Positions 36,101 to 44,648 of a stretch of 55,606 bases of DNA are shown one piece after another. Numbering within the stretch: the first letter of the stretch is position 1; each line of letters opens with the position of its first letter. This DNA comes from Roseburia sp. AM59-24XD (lineage in GTDB: Bacteria; Bacillota; Clostridia; Lachnospirales; Lachnospiraceae), in NCBI RefSeq assembly GCF_003478445.1, contig NZ_QUET01000025.1, forward strand, positions 1 to 55,606, read 5' to 3'. Position numbers and translations under genes: made by a program. The notes below the pieces were generated by a model. That model did no database searches. It saw nothing but the letters and a program-made list of their open reading frames with translations, and was not told the DNA's origin.

Positions 36101-36199
36101 TATAAGTAGATGATGCAAGCGAGCAATCCGTAGCATCAGTTGATGCAAAAGACATCTTGTCCCGACATCAAACAGATTAATCAGAAAGGAATGATTATT

Positions 36200-37681
36200 A
36201 TGCGGAAAAGACACGTTTTAGGAAAGGCGGTGGCACTCGGAATGGTGCTTGCGGTGACAATGACGGGCTGTGGTGCGGCTTCGGATGTCGCAAGTGGGTG
36301 GTACAAGGAGGGCTGTTTCAAGGCGGAAAGGACAGCGGAGCCAACGACTGGGAACGCTTCGGCACAGCAGGGCGGCGTATCAGGCGGAAATACTTCTTCA
36401 GCACAGGGCGGTGTATCGGGGGAAGCGGCGTTACTGAGTTACACGGAGGCGCAGAAATTGTATGTGGAGTATTGCCGGAAATCCCTGCGGCAGTTTCTGA
36501 AGCAGAGCTGGGGCGATAACCCGCAGCAGGCGGCGGTGTTATATTCACCGGCAAATCTGTATCTTGTGCTTGGGATGCTGACGGAGATGAGCGACGGGCG
36601 GACAAGGGAGCAGATCCGCAATGCGATAGGCGGGATTGCGGTGAATGGGGATTTTTCGTCAGACATGAGTAAGGAGGAGGTGGACGCCGCACTCCGCAAG
36701 CAGGAGCAGGCGGTGATCCGGAAAGCTGCGCAGATGCTGTATGCATCGGTCTCTTCTAAGAAATGCCGGCTGGCGGATTCGGTCTGGCTGAGCGATCGCT
36801 ACGATTTCCGGGCTCCGGTTTTAAAGGCATTGGAGAAGAACTACCGGGCTGCATGTAATACCGGAACGATGGGCGATTCTTCGTTTGACCGTCAGATCAA
36901 GGGTTGGGTTGACGAGCAGACCGGAGGAAAATTAAACGAACAGACCGCAAAGAGTATTCAGACAGAACAGAATATGGTGCTGATGCTTCTTTCGACGCTG
37001 AATTTTAAGGATCAGTGGGATGAGCCGATTTTTGATAAGAAGTATACGCACACGGGGACATTTTACGGACAGAGCACTTATACCTGCGGCAATACAACGG
37101 AGGAAGAAAAGATTGATCCGGAGAAATGTGAATTTATGAGCACAAATTTCACCGGAATGTTTATGGAGACGAAGAAATTCCAGGCGGTTTCACTGCCGCT
37201 GCGCAGTGCGAGGATGAATGTGATCCTTCCTAAGAAGGGGATTTCTGCAGAGGAGTTTTATAAGGAAGGAACGATCAGCAGGATAATCTCACTGTGTGAT
37301 CCGCAGTCTTCTGACTGGACGCAGGCGATGGTTGATCTGACAATGCCGAAGCTTGATTTTAAGTCCGAACTGAATTTGATCCCGATGCTTGAGGAGATGG
37401 GTGTTCATAATGTATTTTCGGAGGAAAAGGCAGACTTTTCTCCGCTGTTTCAGGATGGAGGGAAGAAGGATGTTTTTGTCTCGGATGCACAGCAGTTTGG
37501 TGCAATGCGGGTTGACGAGAAAGGATGTAGTGTGGCATCCTATACGCAGGTGGTGATGAACAAGTCGTTGGCGTGGGCGGATATAAAAATGGTGATGAAA
37601 TGCAATCGCCCATTTCTGATCGTAGTCAGCAATGAAAAGGGACTGCCGCTTTTTGTGGGGGCGGTCAACCGGATAGAATAA
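36200..37681 (+). CDS. Serpin-family lipoprotein
   Basis: Serpins trap serine (sometimes cysteine) proteases by a conformational change. This 493-aa form has a lipoprotein signal (lipobox MTGC), a Ser/Gly/Gln-rich spacer, then the serpin fold: SPANLYLVLGMLTEMSDGRT, LMLLSTLNFKDQWDEP, SLPLRSARMNVILPKKG, FGAMRVDEKGCSVASY and CNRPFLIVV near the end. The hinge before the reactive loop keeps small residues (GCSVAS), so inhibition is plausible. ATG 36200 is preferred over ATG 36191 because the AGAAAGGA site touches the latter. Outside the membrane it would protect against gut proteases. Operon with an ECF sigma and its regulator. Confidence 0.9.
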   Translation: MRKRHVLGKAVALGMVLAVTMTGCGAASDVASGWYKEGCFKAERTAEPTTGNASAQQGGVSGGNTSSAQGGVSGEAALLSYTEAQKLYVEYCRKSLRQFLKQSWGDNPQQAAVLYSPANLYLVLGMLTEMSDGRTREQIRNAIGGIAVNGDFSSDMSKEEVDAALRKQEQAVIRKAAQMLYASVSSKKCRLADSVWLSDRYDFRAPVLKALEKNYRAACNTGTMGDSSFDRQIKGWVDEQTGGKLNEQTAKSIQTEQNMVLMLLSTLNFKDQWDEPIFDKKYTHTGTFYGQSTYTCGNTTEEEKIDPEKCEFMSTNFTGMFMETKKFQAVSLPLRSARMNVILPKKGISAEEFYKEGTISRIISLCDPQSSDWTQAMVDLTMPKLDFKSELNLIPMLEEMGVHNVFSEEKADFSPLFQDGGKKDVFVSDAQQFGAMRVDEKGCSVASYTQVVMNKSLAWADIKMVMKCNRPFLIVVSNEKGLPLFVGAVNRIE

Positions 37682-37700
37682 GCAAGGACAGGAGAAGTGT

Positions 37701-38261
37701 ATGGAGGATCAGGAGATTGTACAATTGATCTGGGACAGACAGGAGCATGGTCTCAGAGAACTTTCAACTAAATATAACGGTTATTGTTACAGCGTATCGT
37801 ACCGGATCGTTCACGATGCGGAGGATGCCAGAGAGTGCGTCAATGATACCTGGTTAAAGATCTGGAATGCGATCCCGCCGGAGCGGCCGAGGGCATTGCG
37901 GGGCTTTCTGGCGAAGATCGTCCGTAATCTTTCTCTGAACAGATACCGTAACATGCACGCAGACCGAAGAGGAGGGGGTATTGTGAAGCTGGCACTGGAG
38001 GAGCTGCAGGAATGTGTTTCTGATGGCAGAAGAGTCGAGGAGCGTATCGAGCTTCAGGAACTGACCGGGGCGATTGAAGCATTTCTGCGGCAGCAGACAC
38101 AGAGAAATCGGTCAATCTTTCTACAGAGATATTTCTATTTGATGCAGATACGGGAAATTGCGGAGAGGCACGACATGCGGGAGGGAACTGTGAAGTCGGT
38201 GCTTGGCCGTATGCGCAAAGAGCTTCGGACATGGCTTAGAAAGGAGGCGGTGTATCTGTGA
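37701..38261 (+). CDS. ECF-type RNA polymerase sigma factor
   Basis: 186 aa with region 2 (YSVSYRIVHDAEDARECVNDTW) and region 4 (YLMQIREIAERHDMREGTVKSVLGRMRK). ATG with AGGAG upstream. Follows the serpin gene by 19 bases and overlaps the start of the next gene, which is the likely anti-sigma. Possibly turns on the serpin operon through the promoter at 36073. Confidence 0.92.
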   Translation: MEDQEIVQLIWDRQEHGLRELSTKYNGYCYSVSYRIVHDAEDARECVNDTWLKIWNAIPPERPRALRGFLAKIVRNLSLNRYRNMHADRRGGGIVKLALEELQECVSDGRRVEERIELQELTGAIEAFLRQQTQRNRSIFLQRYFYLMQIREIAERHDMREGTVKSVLGRMRKELRTWLRKEAVYL

Positions 38262-39121
38262 GCAAACGGGGGATAACGGAGGCGGAAAAGCTGCTGGATG
38301 CGATCGGACAGCTTCCGGAGGATATGCTTGAGCAGGCACTTGAGACAGAGGAAAACGAGACGGAGACAAGGGCTTACCGCAGACAGAGAAGGCACAGACG
38401 GGAGATTATCGGCGGGCTTGCCGCTGCGGCAGTATTATGTGTGGTCGTTTTGGGGAAACACGACCGGGATTTTGTGCGGCAGCAGCAAAGTGTTGAAAAA
38501 TCAGGTATATTACAGAGCGATTCCGGGAGTGCAGCGGATCAGCCGAAGAATACGAAGGACGCGGCAATCGAGGTATGGGCTTTGAATGAATATGCCGGTG
38601 TAAAAAGCAGTGAAAGCGGTAAAAGCAAGAGCAGTGCCGGAGAAACGCAGAAGCAGCTGTTCAGTGATAGTGCAGACATGCTTTTGGAAAACGGAGAGGA
38701 CAAAGACGGCGATGCTGCCGGGGATACAGATACTGCTTTAAAGGGGGATAAAATAGAAGCAAAGAAAAGAACCGGACTTTGTGTGACCGGAACCGGATCC
38801 GGCAAGAAAAAGAAAGTACAATTTGCGCTGCAGTTTGGCGGACAGGATACGCAGGGGGAATACAGGCTGACTGCATCCGGAGCGACGTTACACATGGTGG
38901 AGGAAGGACAGACGAAAGCGAAAGCTGCGAAGTTTGTCCGGAAAGAAAACAAAACAACGGTCGTAATCTGTCCGTCCGGAACACAGCTTCGTTGTGTGAT
39001 GAAAGCATCAGCAAAGGCGGAGATCAAGATTCTGTGTACGGACGCCGAAGGGAATAAGGTTTCTGATGGAAGACTGACGATCAGATGTACCGGTGGAAAA
39101 TATGAGGCAGTGTTACAATAA
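38258..39121 (+). CDS. Putative membrane anti-sigma factor
   Basis: 287 aa: an acidic N-terminus (AEKLLDAIGQLPEDMLEQAL), basic stretch, one membrane helix (~residues 50-66), then an external Ser/Lys/Gly-rich domain ending in a beta-like region. This layout fits an anti-sigma factor although no zinc motif is seen. GTG start overlaps the sigma gene's stop; AAAGGAGGCGG site upstream. Confidence 0.72.
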   Translation: MSKRGITEAEKLLDAIGQLPEDMLEQALETEENETETRAYRRQRRHRREIIGGLAAAAVLCVVVLGKHDRDFVRQQQSVEKSGILQSDSGSAADQPKNTKDAAIEVWALNEYAGVKSSESGKSKSSAGETQKQLFSDSADMLLENGEDKDGDAAGDTDTALKGDKIEAKKRTGLCVTGTGSGKKKKVQFALQFGGQDTQGEYRLTASGATLHMVEEGQTKAKAAKFVRKENKTTVVICPSGTQLRCVMKASAKAEIKILCTDAEGNKVSDGRLTIRCTGGKYEAVLQ

Positions 39122-39139
39122 AAAGGGGCAAAAGGGGAT

Positions 39140-39238
39140 GTGATTTTATTAAAAGGAAGAGTTTCGCCGGCGGATATGAATATGGCGGTAGAGGAAGCAA
39201 GAAAGTTTACACTGGATATATGTGAACAGTTTTGGTAA
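39140..39238 (+). CDS. Possible short gene or remnant, 32 aa
   Basis: GTG preceded by AAAAGGGGAT; product MILLKGRVSPADMNMAVEEA... ends EQFW. It reads like the C-terminal end of a longer helical protein, and may be a leftover of a deleted gene. The stretch to 39408 otherwise holds only a promoter and a leader hairpin. Confidence 0.3.
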   Translation: MILLKGRVSPADMNMAVEEARKFTLDICEQFW

Positions 39239-39271
39239 GGTGAAAGATTTAATTATTTAAAGTTTTTGACT

Positions 39272-39318
39272 TTAAACCCTAAAAGTACTTGCGTTTAAGG
39301 GTTAATAGGGGCTATACT
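39272..39318 (+). promoter_or_regulatory. Promoter with overlapping inverted repeat before the AGCS symporter
   Basis: TTGCGT (39289-39294), 18 bases, TATACT (39313-39318). An imperfect repeat TTAAACCCT (39272-39280) / AAGGGTTAA (39297-39305) straddles the -35, a plausible repressor site. The leader that follows has a TCCGGGA/TCCCGGA hairpin but no glycine-riboswitch core that I can find. Confidence 0.6.
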
Positions 39319-39408
39319 ATTATGGTATCTGTCCGGGAATCAGGCTGTTGTAGATGACGTGAGCAGCATGTATCCCGGATGTTGTGAGTATGGAAGAGGG
39401 TTTAAAGT

Positions 39409-40797
39409 ATGATAGTTACTCTGATTGAGAAAGTATATAGTTTTCTGTGGGGAGATCTGGTGCAGATTCCACTGCCGGGCGGCAGCACTCTGGGGATTTC
39501 GCTTCTGATTATATTACTGATTCCTACAGGAATTTATTTTACGGTTCGGACGCGTTTTCTGCCGATTCGCCTGTTCCCGGATATGGTGCAGGCACTGGTT
39601 GAGAAGAAACAAGAAAAAAACAGTCTGTCTTCATTTCAGACACTGATCGTTTCGACGGCAACCCGTGTCGGTATGGGAAATCTGGTCGGTGTTGTTGCGG
39701 CAATTTCGGCAGGCGGCGCCGGTGCGGTTTTCTGGATGTGGGTGACGGCAATTATCGGTTCATCAACAGCTTTTATTGAAGCGACACTGGCACAGCTTTA
39801 TAAAGAAAAAGATCCGCTGTACGGAGGTTACCGCGGCGGTCCGGCGTATTATATTCATGCATATGTAGAAGAAAAACAGAAGAAAAAGAGAAACAAAGTG
39901 GTGATTTCTGTGTTGTTTGCAATCTCCGGTCTGATCTGCTGGTGCGGTATCAGTCAAGTGATCAGCAATTCTGTTGTTTCTTCATTTAAAAATGCATTTT
40001 CCATTCCGCCGATCTATATGACGGTAGTACTTGTTGCTGTGGCTGCTGTGATAGTGCTTCGTAAAGATGCGACAGTTAAGATCCTGGATATGGTAGTGCC
40101 GGTCATGGCGGTATGCTATTTTGCAATCACGATTCTGATCATTGTGATGAATCTTGGAAGTTTGCCGGGTGTTTTTGCAAGAATTTTTGAGGAAGCATTT
40201 GGATTCCGACAGGCAGCAGCCGGCGGTTTTGGCGCAGTCCTAATGAATGGAATCAAACGTGGACTGTTTTCGAATGAAGCAGGTTCCGGATCTGCTCCGT
40301 GTGCGGCAGCAGCGGCAGAATGTGACCAGCCGGTCAAAGCCGGATTGGTACAGGCGCTCGGGGTATTTGTGGATACGATCGTGATCTGCAGCTGTACAGC
40401 ATTTATCATGCTGCTTGCGCCGGAAGAAAAAGTTACAGGACTTTCCGGAATGGATCTTCTGCAGACAGCAATGGAACATCATCTTGGCCGTTTTGGTGTG
40501 ATCTTTATTGCGGCGACGCTGTTTTTATTCAGTTTTTCGACGTTTCTGGGCATCCTTTTTTATGCGAGATGCAATGTTGCATATCTTTTCGGAGATAACT
40601 GGGCTTCACAGACTGCATACAAAGTACTGGCGCTTGTGATGATGTTCATCGGCGGCCTTGCAGCATATACATTTGTGTGGGATCTTGGTGATGTTGGAAT
40701 CGGACTGATGACGATCTTTAATATCATCATTCTTTACCCACAGGGTGAGAAGGCTCTGAAAGAACTGAAAGAATACGAAAAAGAAAAAAGAAAATGA
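39409..40797 (+). CDS. AGCS-family sodium:alanine/glycine symporter
   Basis: A 462-aa carrier with about eleven membrane helices. Family motifs are present: GVVAAISAGGAGAVFWMWV, GSSTAFIEATLAQLYK and FSNEAGSGSAPCAAAAA. It imports alanine or glycine with sodium. ATG follows GAAGAGGG. Its stop overlaps the start of a small secreted protein. Confidence 0.94.
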   Translation: MIVTLIEKVYSFLWGDLVQIPLPGGSTLGISLLIILLIPTGIYFTVRTRFLPIRLFPDMVQALVEKKQEKNSLSSFQTLIVSTATRVGMGNLVGVVAAISAGGAGAVFWMWVTAIIGSSTAFIEATLAQLYKEKDPLYGGYRGGPAYYIHAYVEEKQKKKRNKVVISVLFAISGLICWCGISQVISNSVVSSFKNAFSIPPIYMTVVLVAVAAVIVLRKDATVKILDMVVPVMAVCYFAITILIIVMNLGSLPGVFARIFEEAFGFRQAAAGGFGAVLMNGIKRGLFSNEAGSGSAPCAAAAAECDQPVKAGLVQALGVFVDTIVICSCTAFIMLLAPEEKVTGLSGMDLLQTAMEHHLGRFGVIFIAATLFLFSFSTFLGILFYARCNVAYLFGDNWASQTAYKVLALVMMFIGGLAAYTFVWDLGDVGIGLMTIFNIIILYPQGEKALKELKEYEKEKRK

Positions 40798-41353
40798 AAA
40801 ACACAAAGAGAAAGCATTTGAAACTATGTCTGTTGTTATTGTTTATGGTTCTGGGATGTTTTGCGATAACCAATGTCAGGACGACAACGGTGCAGGCATC
40901 ATCGCGGACGTTCAAATCAAATGGCAGAACCTATATGGAAAAGCATAATGACAATACACTTAATACGGTATTGTATCAAAAGTTTCCGGACGTTACAAAC
41001 AGGTTGCGAAATCGTCAAGATATCTCATCTACAGATTTTCTTATGGAAAGAAATTGTATTTTTCAAGTGCTGACGATGAAGAACTGTATGACCGTGAACC
41101 GTTTACGGTAGAAGTTGGAAATACAGAAGACATTGATAAAATCGCAGATATTCTCCGTGAGCTTGGAGACCATTATCTGGAAGAAGATGTAGCATCTATT
41201 CCGTTATCACTCACTGCTTATATGAAAGTCACATCTTTTAATCCAGTTGTATATGAAGTTTGCTACATGGATAAAGAAAGAAAACAGAGGACAGTAGAAG
41301 AGGAGAAACTTCGAAAAGAAGCAGTACAGGAACTTCTGATATACCAGGGGTAA
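40794..41353 (+). pseudogene. Secreted protein of unknown function, one single-base frameshift
   Basis: The first frame gives a signal peptide (KLCLLLLFMVLGCFAI) and FKSNGRTYMEKHNDNTLN; the reading then must change frame near 40980. One added A in CAAAAG yields LYQKVSGRYKQVAKSS... leading smoothly to SYGKKLYFSSADDEEL and on to the stop at 41353, exactly 187 codons. The beta-rich middle recalls exported Lachnospiraceae proteins with kelch-like or DUF5050-like strands; no function can be given. ATGA overlap with the symporter gene. Confidence 0.7.
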
Positions 41354-41369
41354 TTTTCGAATATTTTTT

Positions 41370-41412
41370 GGGGATGTGAAAAAACTCAATCGAGTTTTTC
41401 ACATCCCCTTTT
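41370..41412. terminator. Bidirectional terminator
   Basis: A long stem GGGGATGTGAAAAAACTC / GAGTTTTTCACATCCCC with a 4-base loop; TTTT follows on plus and A-rich sequence precedes it. It lies between converging genes and can serve both strands. Confidence 0.93.
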
Positions 41413-41415
41413 GCA

Positions 41416-42369
41416 TCAGATGATATAGAACCACGTCTCCTCCGGGTCGACCGGTTCATTGACAGTCTTGTGTCCCTGATGGTACTTTAATTCCTGATTC
41501 TTGATATTGACCTTGGTTCCAGCCGGGATCGATGTCGTAATGAAAACGTTACTGCCGATCACGCAGTTCTCGCCGATAATACTGTCGCCGCCCAGAATAG
41601 ATGCACCGGCGTAGATCGTTACATTGTCGCCGATCGTAGGGTGACGCTTCTTACCCTGCAGCTTCTGACCGCCGCGGGTGGAAAGAGCACCGAGGGTAAC
41701 ACCCTGATAAATCTTGACATTCTTGCCGATGGTGGTCGTCTCGCCAATAACGATGCCGGTTCCGTGATCGATGAAGAAATATTCGCCGATGGTTGCGCCC
41801 GGGTGGATATCAATACCGGTCGTGCTGTGAGCATACTCTGTCATGATACGCGGGATCAGAGGCACCTTAAGCTGGAACAGCTCGTGCGCGAGACGATTGA
41901 TCGTGATCGCCTGCAGACCCGGATAAGAAAGAATAACCTCCTCCTTGGAGTAAGCAGCAGGATCGCCGTCAAAGGCTGCCTGCAGATCGGTTTCCAGAAG
42001 AGCGCGGATCTTTGGAAGTGTGTGGAAGAAAGCAACCGTCAGACGCTGTGCCTCCACATGGAGTTCGCAGTCGTCGGCGTTTTCGTAATCCGGAGAATAT
42101 TTGAGCGCCAGCTCGATCTGCTTATTCAGACGAAACAGCGTATCCTCGATCAGTACACGGGTACTGTTCTCCATAATGTAGATCTTGTGGGAGGTGTCCC
42201 GGAAATAGCCCGGATACATGATCTTCATCAGATTGTCGATGATCTTGATGATCACAAAGCGGTCCGGCTGGGTGAACAGTTTCATTTTGTCGATGGAACG
42301 GTCATGCGTGTAATCGTTCAGAATGGTGTCGACAATATCATTTACATTATGTTCTATAATTTTATCCAT
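41416..42369 (-). CDS. cysE: Serine O-acetyltransferase
   Basis: Transfers acetyl from acetyl-CoA to serine for cysteine synthesis. The 317-aa chain has an N-terminal helical region and a left-handed beta helix of hexapeptide repeats (GIDIHPGATIGEYFFIDHGTG with catalytic HG, GETTTIGKNVKIYQGVTLG, KRHPTIGDNVTIYAG). It is longer than E. coli CysE, like the EpsC-type form. ATG 42369 is chosen for its GAGG site; the longer reading starts in unlikely sequence. Confidence 0.93.
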   Translation of the reverse strand: MDKIIEHNVNDIVDTILNDYTHDRSIDKMKLFTQPDRFVIIKIIDNLMKIMYPGYFRDTSHKIYIMENSTRVLIEDTLFRLNKQIELALKYSPDYENADDCELHVEAQRLTVAFFHTLPKIRALLETDLQAAFDGDPAAYSKEEVILSYPGLQAITINRLAHELFQLKVPLIPRIMTEYAHSTTGIDIHPGATIGEYFFIDHGTGIVIGETTTIGKNVKIYQGVTLGALSTRGGQKLQGKKRHPTIGDNVTIYAGASILGGDSIIGENCVIGSNVFITTSIPAGTKVNIKNQELKYHQGHKTVNEPVDPEETWFYII

Positions 42370-42418
42370 GTTATTCAATCCTCGTTTCTGATTTATTATG
42401 ATGTTGGAGGTGTTTGGC

Positions 42419-42478
42419 GGGTCAAGCCACCAGATAGCAATTTGTGTGTAAACATACATTGCTATCTGCTTTTGACCC
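42419..42478 (-). terminator. Long hairpin between nadE and cysE
   Basis: Two nested stems: GGGTCAA/TTGACCC outside and CAGATAGCAAT/ATTGCTATCTG inside, with short unequal internal loops. No U-tract on the minus strand. It may slow or end nadE transcription, or be a leader structure for cysE; no T-box motif is visible. Confidence 0.6.
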
Positions 42479-42498
42479 TTACATCATATTATATACGT

Positions 42499-44445
42499 TT
42501 ATGTGCTACGGTGTGATCGTATCCAGATCCTCCATCCACATTGCCACAGAAGCATCGCTTGGCATGCGCCAGTCACCGCGTGGGGAGAGGGCAACACTTC
42601 CGACCTCGGACCATCCGGCAGACAGGAACGCTTAAACTGCTGGGAGAAGAATCTCCGGTAAAAGGTGCGCAGCCATTTGTAGATCGTGGCTCTGTCGTAG
42701 GCATCCCGGAAGGTGTAGCAGGCGAGACGGTAGATCTTCGAAGGTGTGTAGCCGAATCGCATCATATAGTACAGATAAAAGTCGTGTAGCTCGTATGGTC
42801 CGACCAGATCCTCGGTCTTCTGGGAAATCTTGCCATCCTTCGGTGGCAGCAGCTCCGGGCTGACCGGTGTATCCAGAATATCCAACAGAACATCGCGAAG
42901 CATGGAATCCTCGGTGGTCTCTGCATAATAAAGCACAAGATAACGCACTAACATTTTAGGTATTGAACAATTGACACCGTACATCGACATGTGGTCACCG
43001 TTGTAGGTTGCCCAGCCGAGTGCCAGCTCAGACATATCGCCGGTGCCGATCACCATGCCGCCGGACTGGTTGGCAACATTCATCAGGATCAGCGTGCGCT
43101 GGCGTGCCTGTGAGTTCTCATAGGTAACATCGTGAACTTCCGGATCGTGTCCGATATCACGGAAATGAAGATTGACCGCTTCGTGGATCGGGATCTCCGT
43201 CAGGGTTGCGCCAAGCTTTCGGGTCAGCGTACAGGCATTGTTCATCGTGCGGTCGGTTGTGCCGAAGCAAGGCATTGTGATCGCCCGGATGCCGGAGCGG
43301 TCCAGACCGAGCAGATCAAATGCACGCACTGTGACAAGGAGTGCCAGTGTCGAGTCGAGTCCGCCGGAAATGCCGATCACAGCACTCTTACAATGTGTAT
43401 GGGCGAGACGCTTTTTCAGTCCCATTGCCTGAATATTGAAGATCTCGTTGCAGCGGCGGTCGCGGTCTTCCTTGACATTTGGCACGAACGGTGTCCGCGA
43501 ATAGAAGCGGGTCAGCGTTGTCTCCTCCGGCTGTCCGAACGAGAAGCTGCAAACCTCATAGCCTGCCTGTGCCGGCGGGGTGATCGTAAAGGTTCCCATG
43601 CGGCGTCGTTCACTTACCAGACGTCCAAGATCCAGTTCGGAGATGGTCATTTCATTATGGAAACGCTCCGACTGTGCGAGAATGCTGCCGTTCTCGGCGA
43701 TCAGGTTGTGACCGGCGAAGACGAGATCCGTGGAGGATTCGCCCTCTCCGGCATCCGCGTAAATATATCCGCAGATAAGCCGCGCGGACTGATTGCTGAC
43801 AAGCTGTCGGCGGTAGGCTTCCTTGCCTGTCGTCTCATCGCTGGCGGAAAGATTGGCGATCACGGTTGCCGATGCCATGGCATGATAGCAGGACGGCGGA
43901 ATCGGCATCCAGAGATCTTCGCAGATATCAATGCCGAGAACAAAATCCGGAAGATCCTCTGCCGCAAATAACAGCTTTGCGCCGAATGGGATCTGATGAC
44001 CGTGTGCGCCGAGTACCGGGATGTTGACGTGCTCGTTGTCCGCCGGTGCCGGTGCGAAGTGGCGTGCCTCGTAAAATTCCGAATAATTTGGGATGTGCTG
44101 CTTTGGCACGAGTCCGAGCAGTCTGCCGCGGAAAAGCACAGCGGCAACATTGTAGAGACGTGCGTGCAGGAGAAACGGAAGTCCGGCCACGATGACCATA
44201 TCCATTGCTGCGGAGGCACTGCGGATCTGCTCCAGCCCTGCAAGGCAGCCGTCAAGAAGGATGTCTTGCAGGAACAGATCATTACAGGTATAGCCCGAGA
44301 TACAAAGCTCCGGGAATACCAGAAGTTTCACATGTTCCTTTTGCGCCTGCTGCATACACGACAGGATATGCTCCGTGTTGAAGGCGGTATTGCCTACTTC
44401 GATATCCGGGGTGGCTGCGGCGACCTTGATAAATCCATCTTTCAT
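42499..44445 (-). CDS. nadE: NAD+ synthase, glutamine-hydrolysing
   Basis: 648 aa: N-terminal nitrilase-type glutaminase ([25 protein letters not shown] with the nucleophile Cys) and a C-terminal NAD synthase with the pyrophosphate loop [14 protein letters not shown]. It amidates deamido-NAD using glutamine-derived ammonia. ATG with AAAGGATG. Normal length for the two-domain form. Confidence 0.97.
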   Translation of the reverse strand: MKDGFIKVAAATPDIEVGNTAFNTEHILSCMQQAQKEHVKLLVFPELCISGYTCNDLFLQDILLDGCLAGLEQIRSASAAMDMVIVAGLPFLLHARLYNVAAVLFRGRLLGLVPKQHIPNYSEFYEARHFAPAPADNEHVNIPVLGAHGHQIPFGAKLLFAAEDLPDFVLGIDICEDLWMPIPPSCYHAMASATVIANLSASDETTGKEAYRRQLVSNQSARLICGYIYADAGEGESSTDLVFAGHNLIAENGSILAQSERFHNEMTISELDLGRLVSERRRMGTFTITPPAQAGYEVCSFSFGQPEETTLTRFYSRTPFVPNVKEDRDRRCNEIFNIQAMGLKKRLAHTHCKSAVIGISGGLDSTLALLVTVRAFDLLGLDRSGIRAITMPCFGTTDRTMNNACTLTRKLGATLTEIPIHEAVNLHFRDIGHDPEVHDVTYENSQARQRTLILMNVANQSGGMVIGTGDMSELALGWATYNGDHMSMYGVNCSIPKMLVRYLVLYYAETTEDSMLRDVLLDILDTPVSPELLPPKDGKISQKTEDLVGPYELHDFYLYYMMRFGYTPSKIYRLACYTFRDAYDRATIYKWLRTFYRRFFSQQFKRSCLPDGPRSEVLPSPHAVTGACQAMLLWQCGWRIWIRSHRST

Positions 44446-44522
44446 GACGATGTCATCCTTTCTGATTTGTTTTATTCTTTCATTATACCCGAAAGCGGGG
44501 AAAAAGCAACATAACCAGCTCT

Positions 44523-44550
44523 TTGAGAGTGGTGGGATTTGTGTTACAAT
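44523..44550 (+). promoter_or_regulatory. Promoter before the BlaR1-like gene
   Basis: TTGAGA, 16 bases, TACAAT; about 100 bases before the start codon. Confidence 0.6.
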
Positions 44551-44648
44551 AACGGATGGAAATTATATGATGCAAGGGACAAAGGATGGTGTGATCCCAA
44601 CATTATGATATATTTTATAAATATCGGCGAGTGGAGAGACTTTGTTTT

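Noticed and set aside
35552..36113. Two overlapping open frames inside and beyond the palindromic element, once considered a transposase remnant
   Set aside because: No recognisable transposase motif, no ribosome site, and the nucleotide palindrome explains the sequence better.
39319..39408. Glycine riboswitch before the AGCS symporter
   Set aside because: Position is suggestive but the conserved core sequences are absent; only a plain hairpin is visible.
42370..42498. Cysteine T-box leader before cysE
   Set aside because: The stretch is too short and lacks the T-box sequence; only a nested hairpin is present.
43132..43971. Plus-strand frame opposite nadE
   Set aside because: NadE motifs cover the same bases; the plus product lacks family features.
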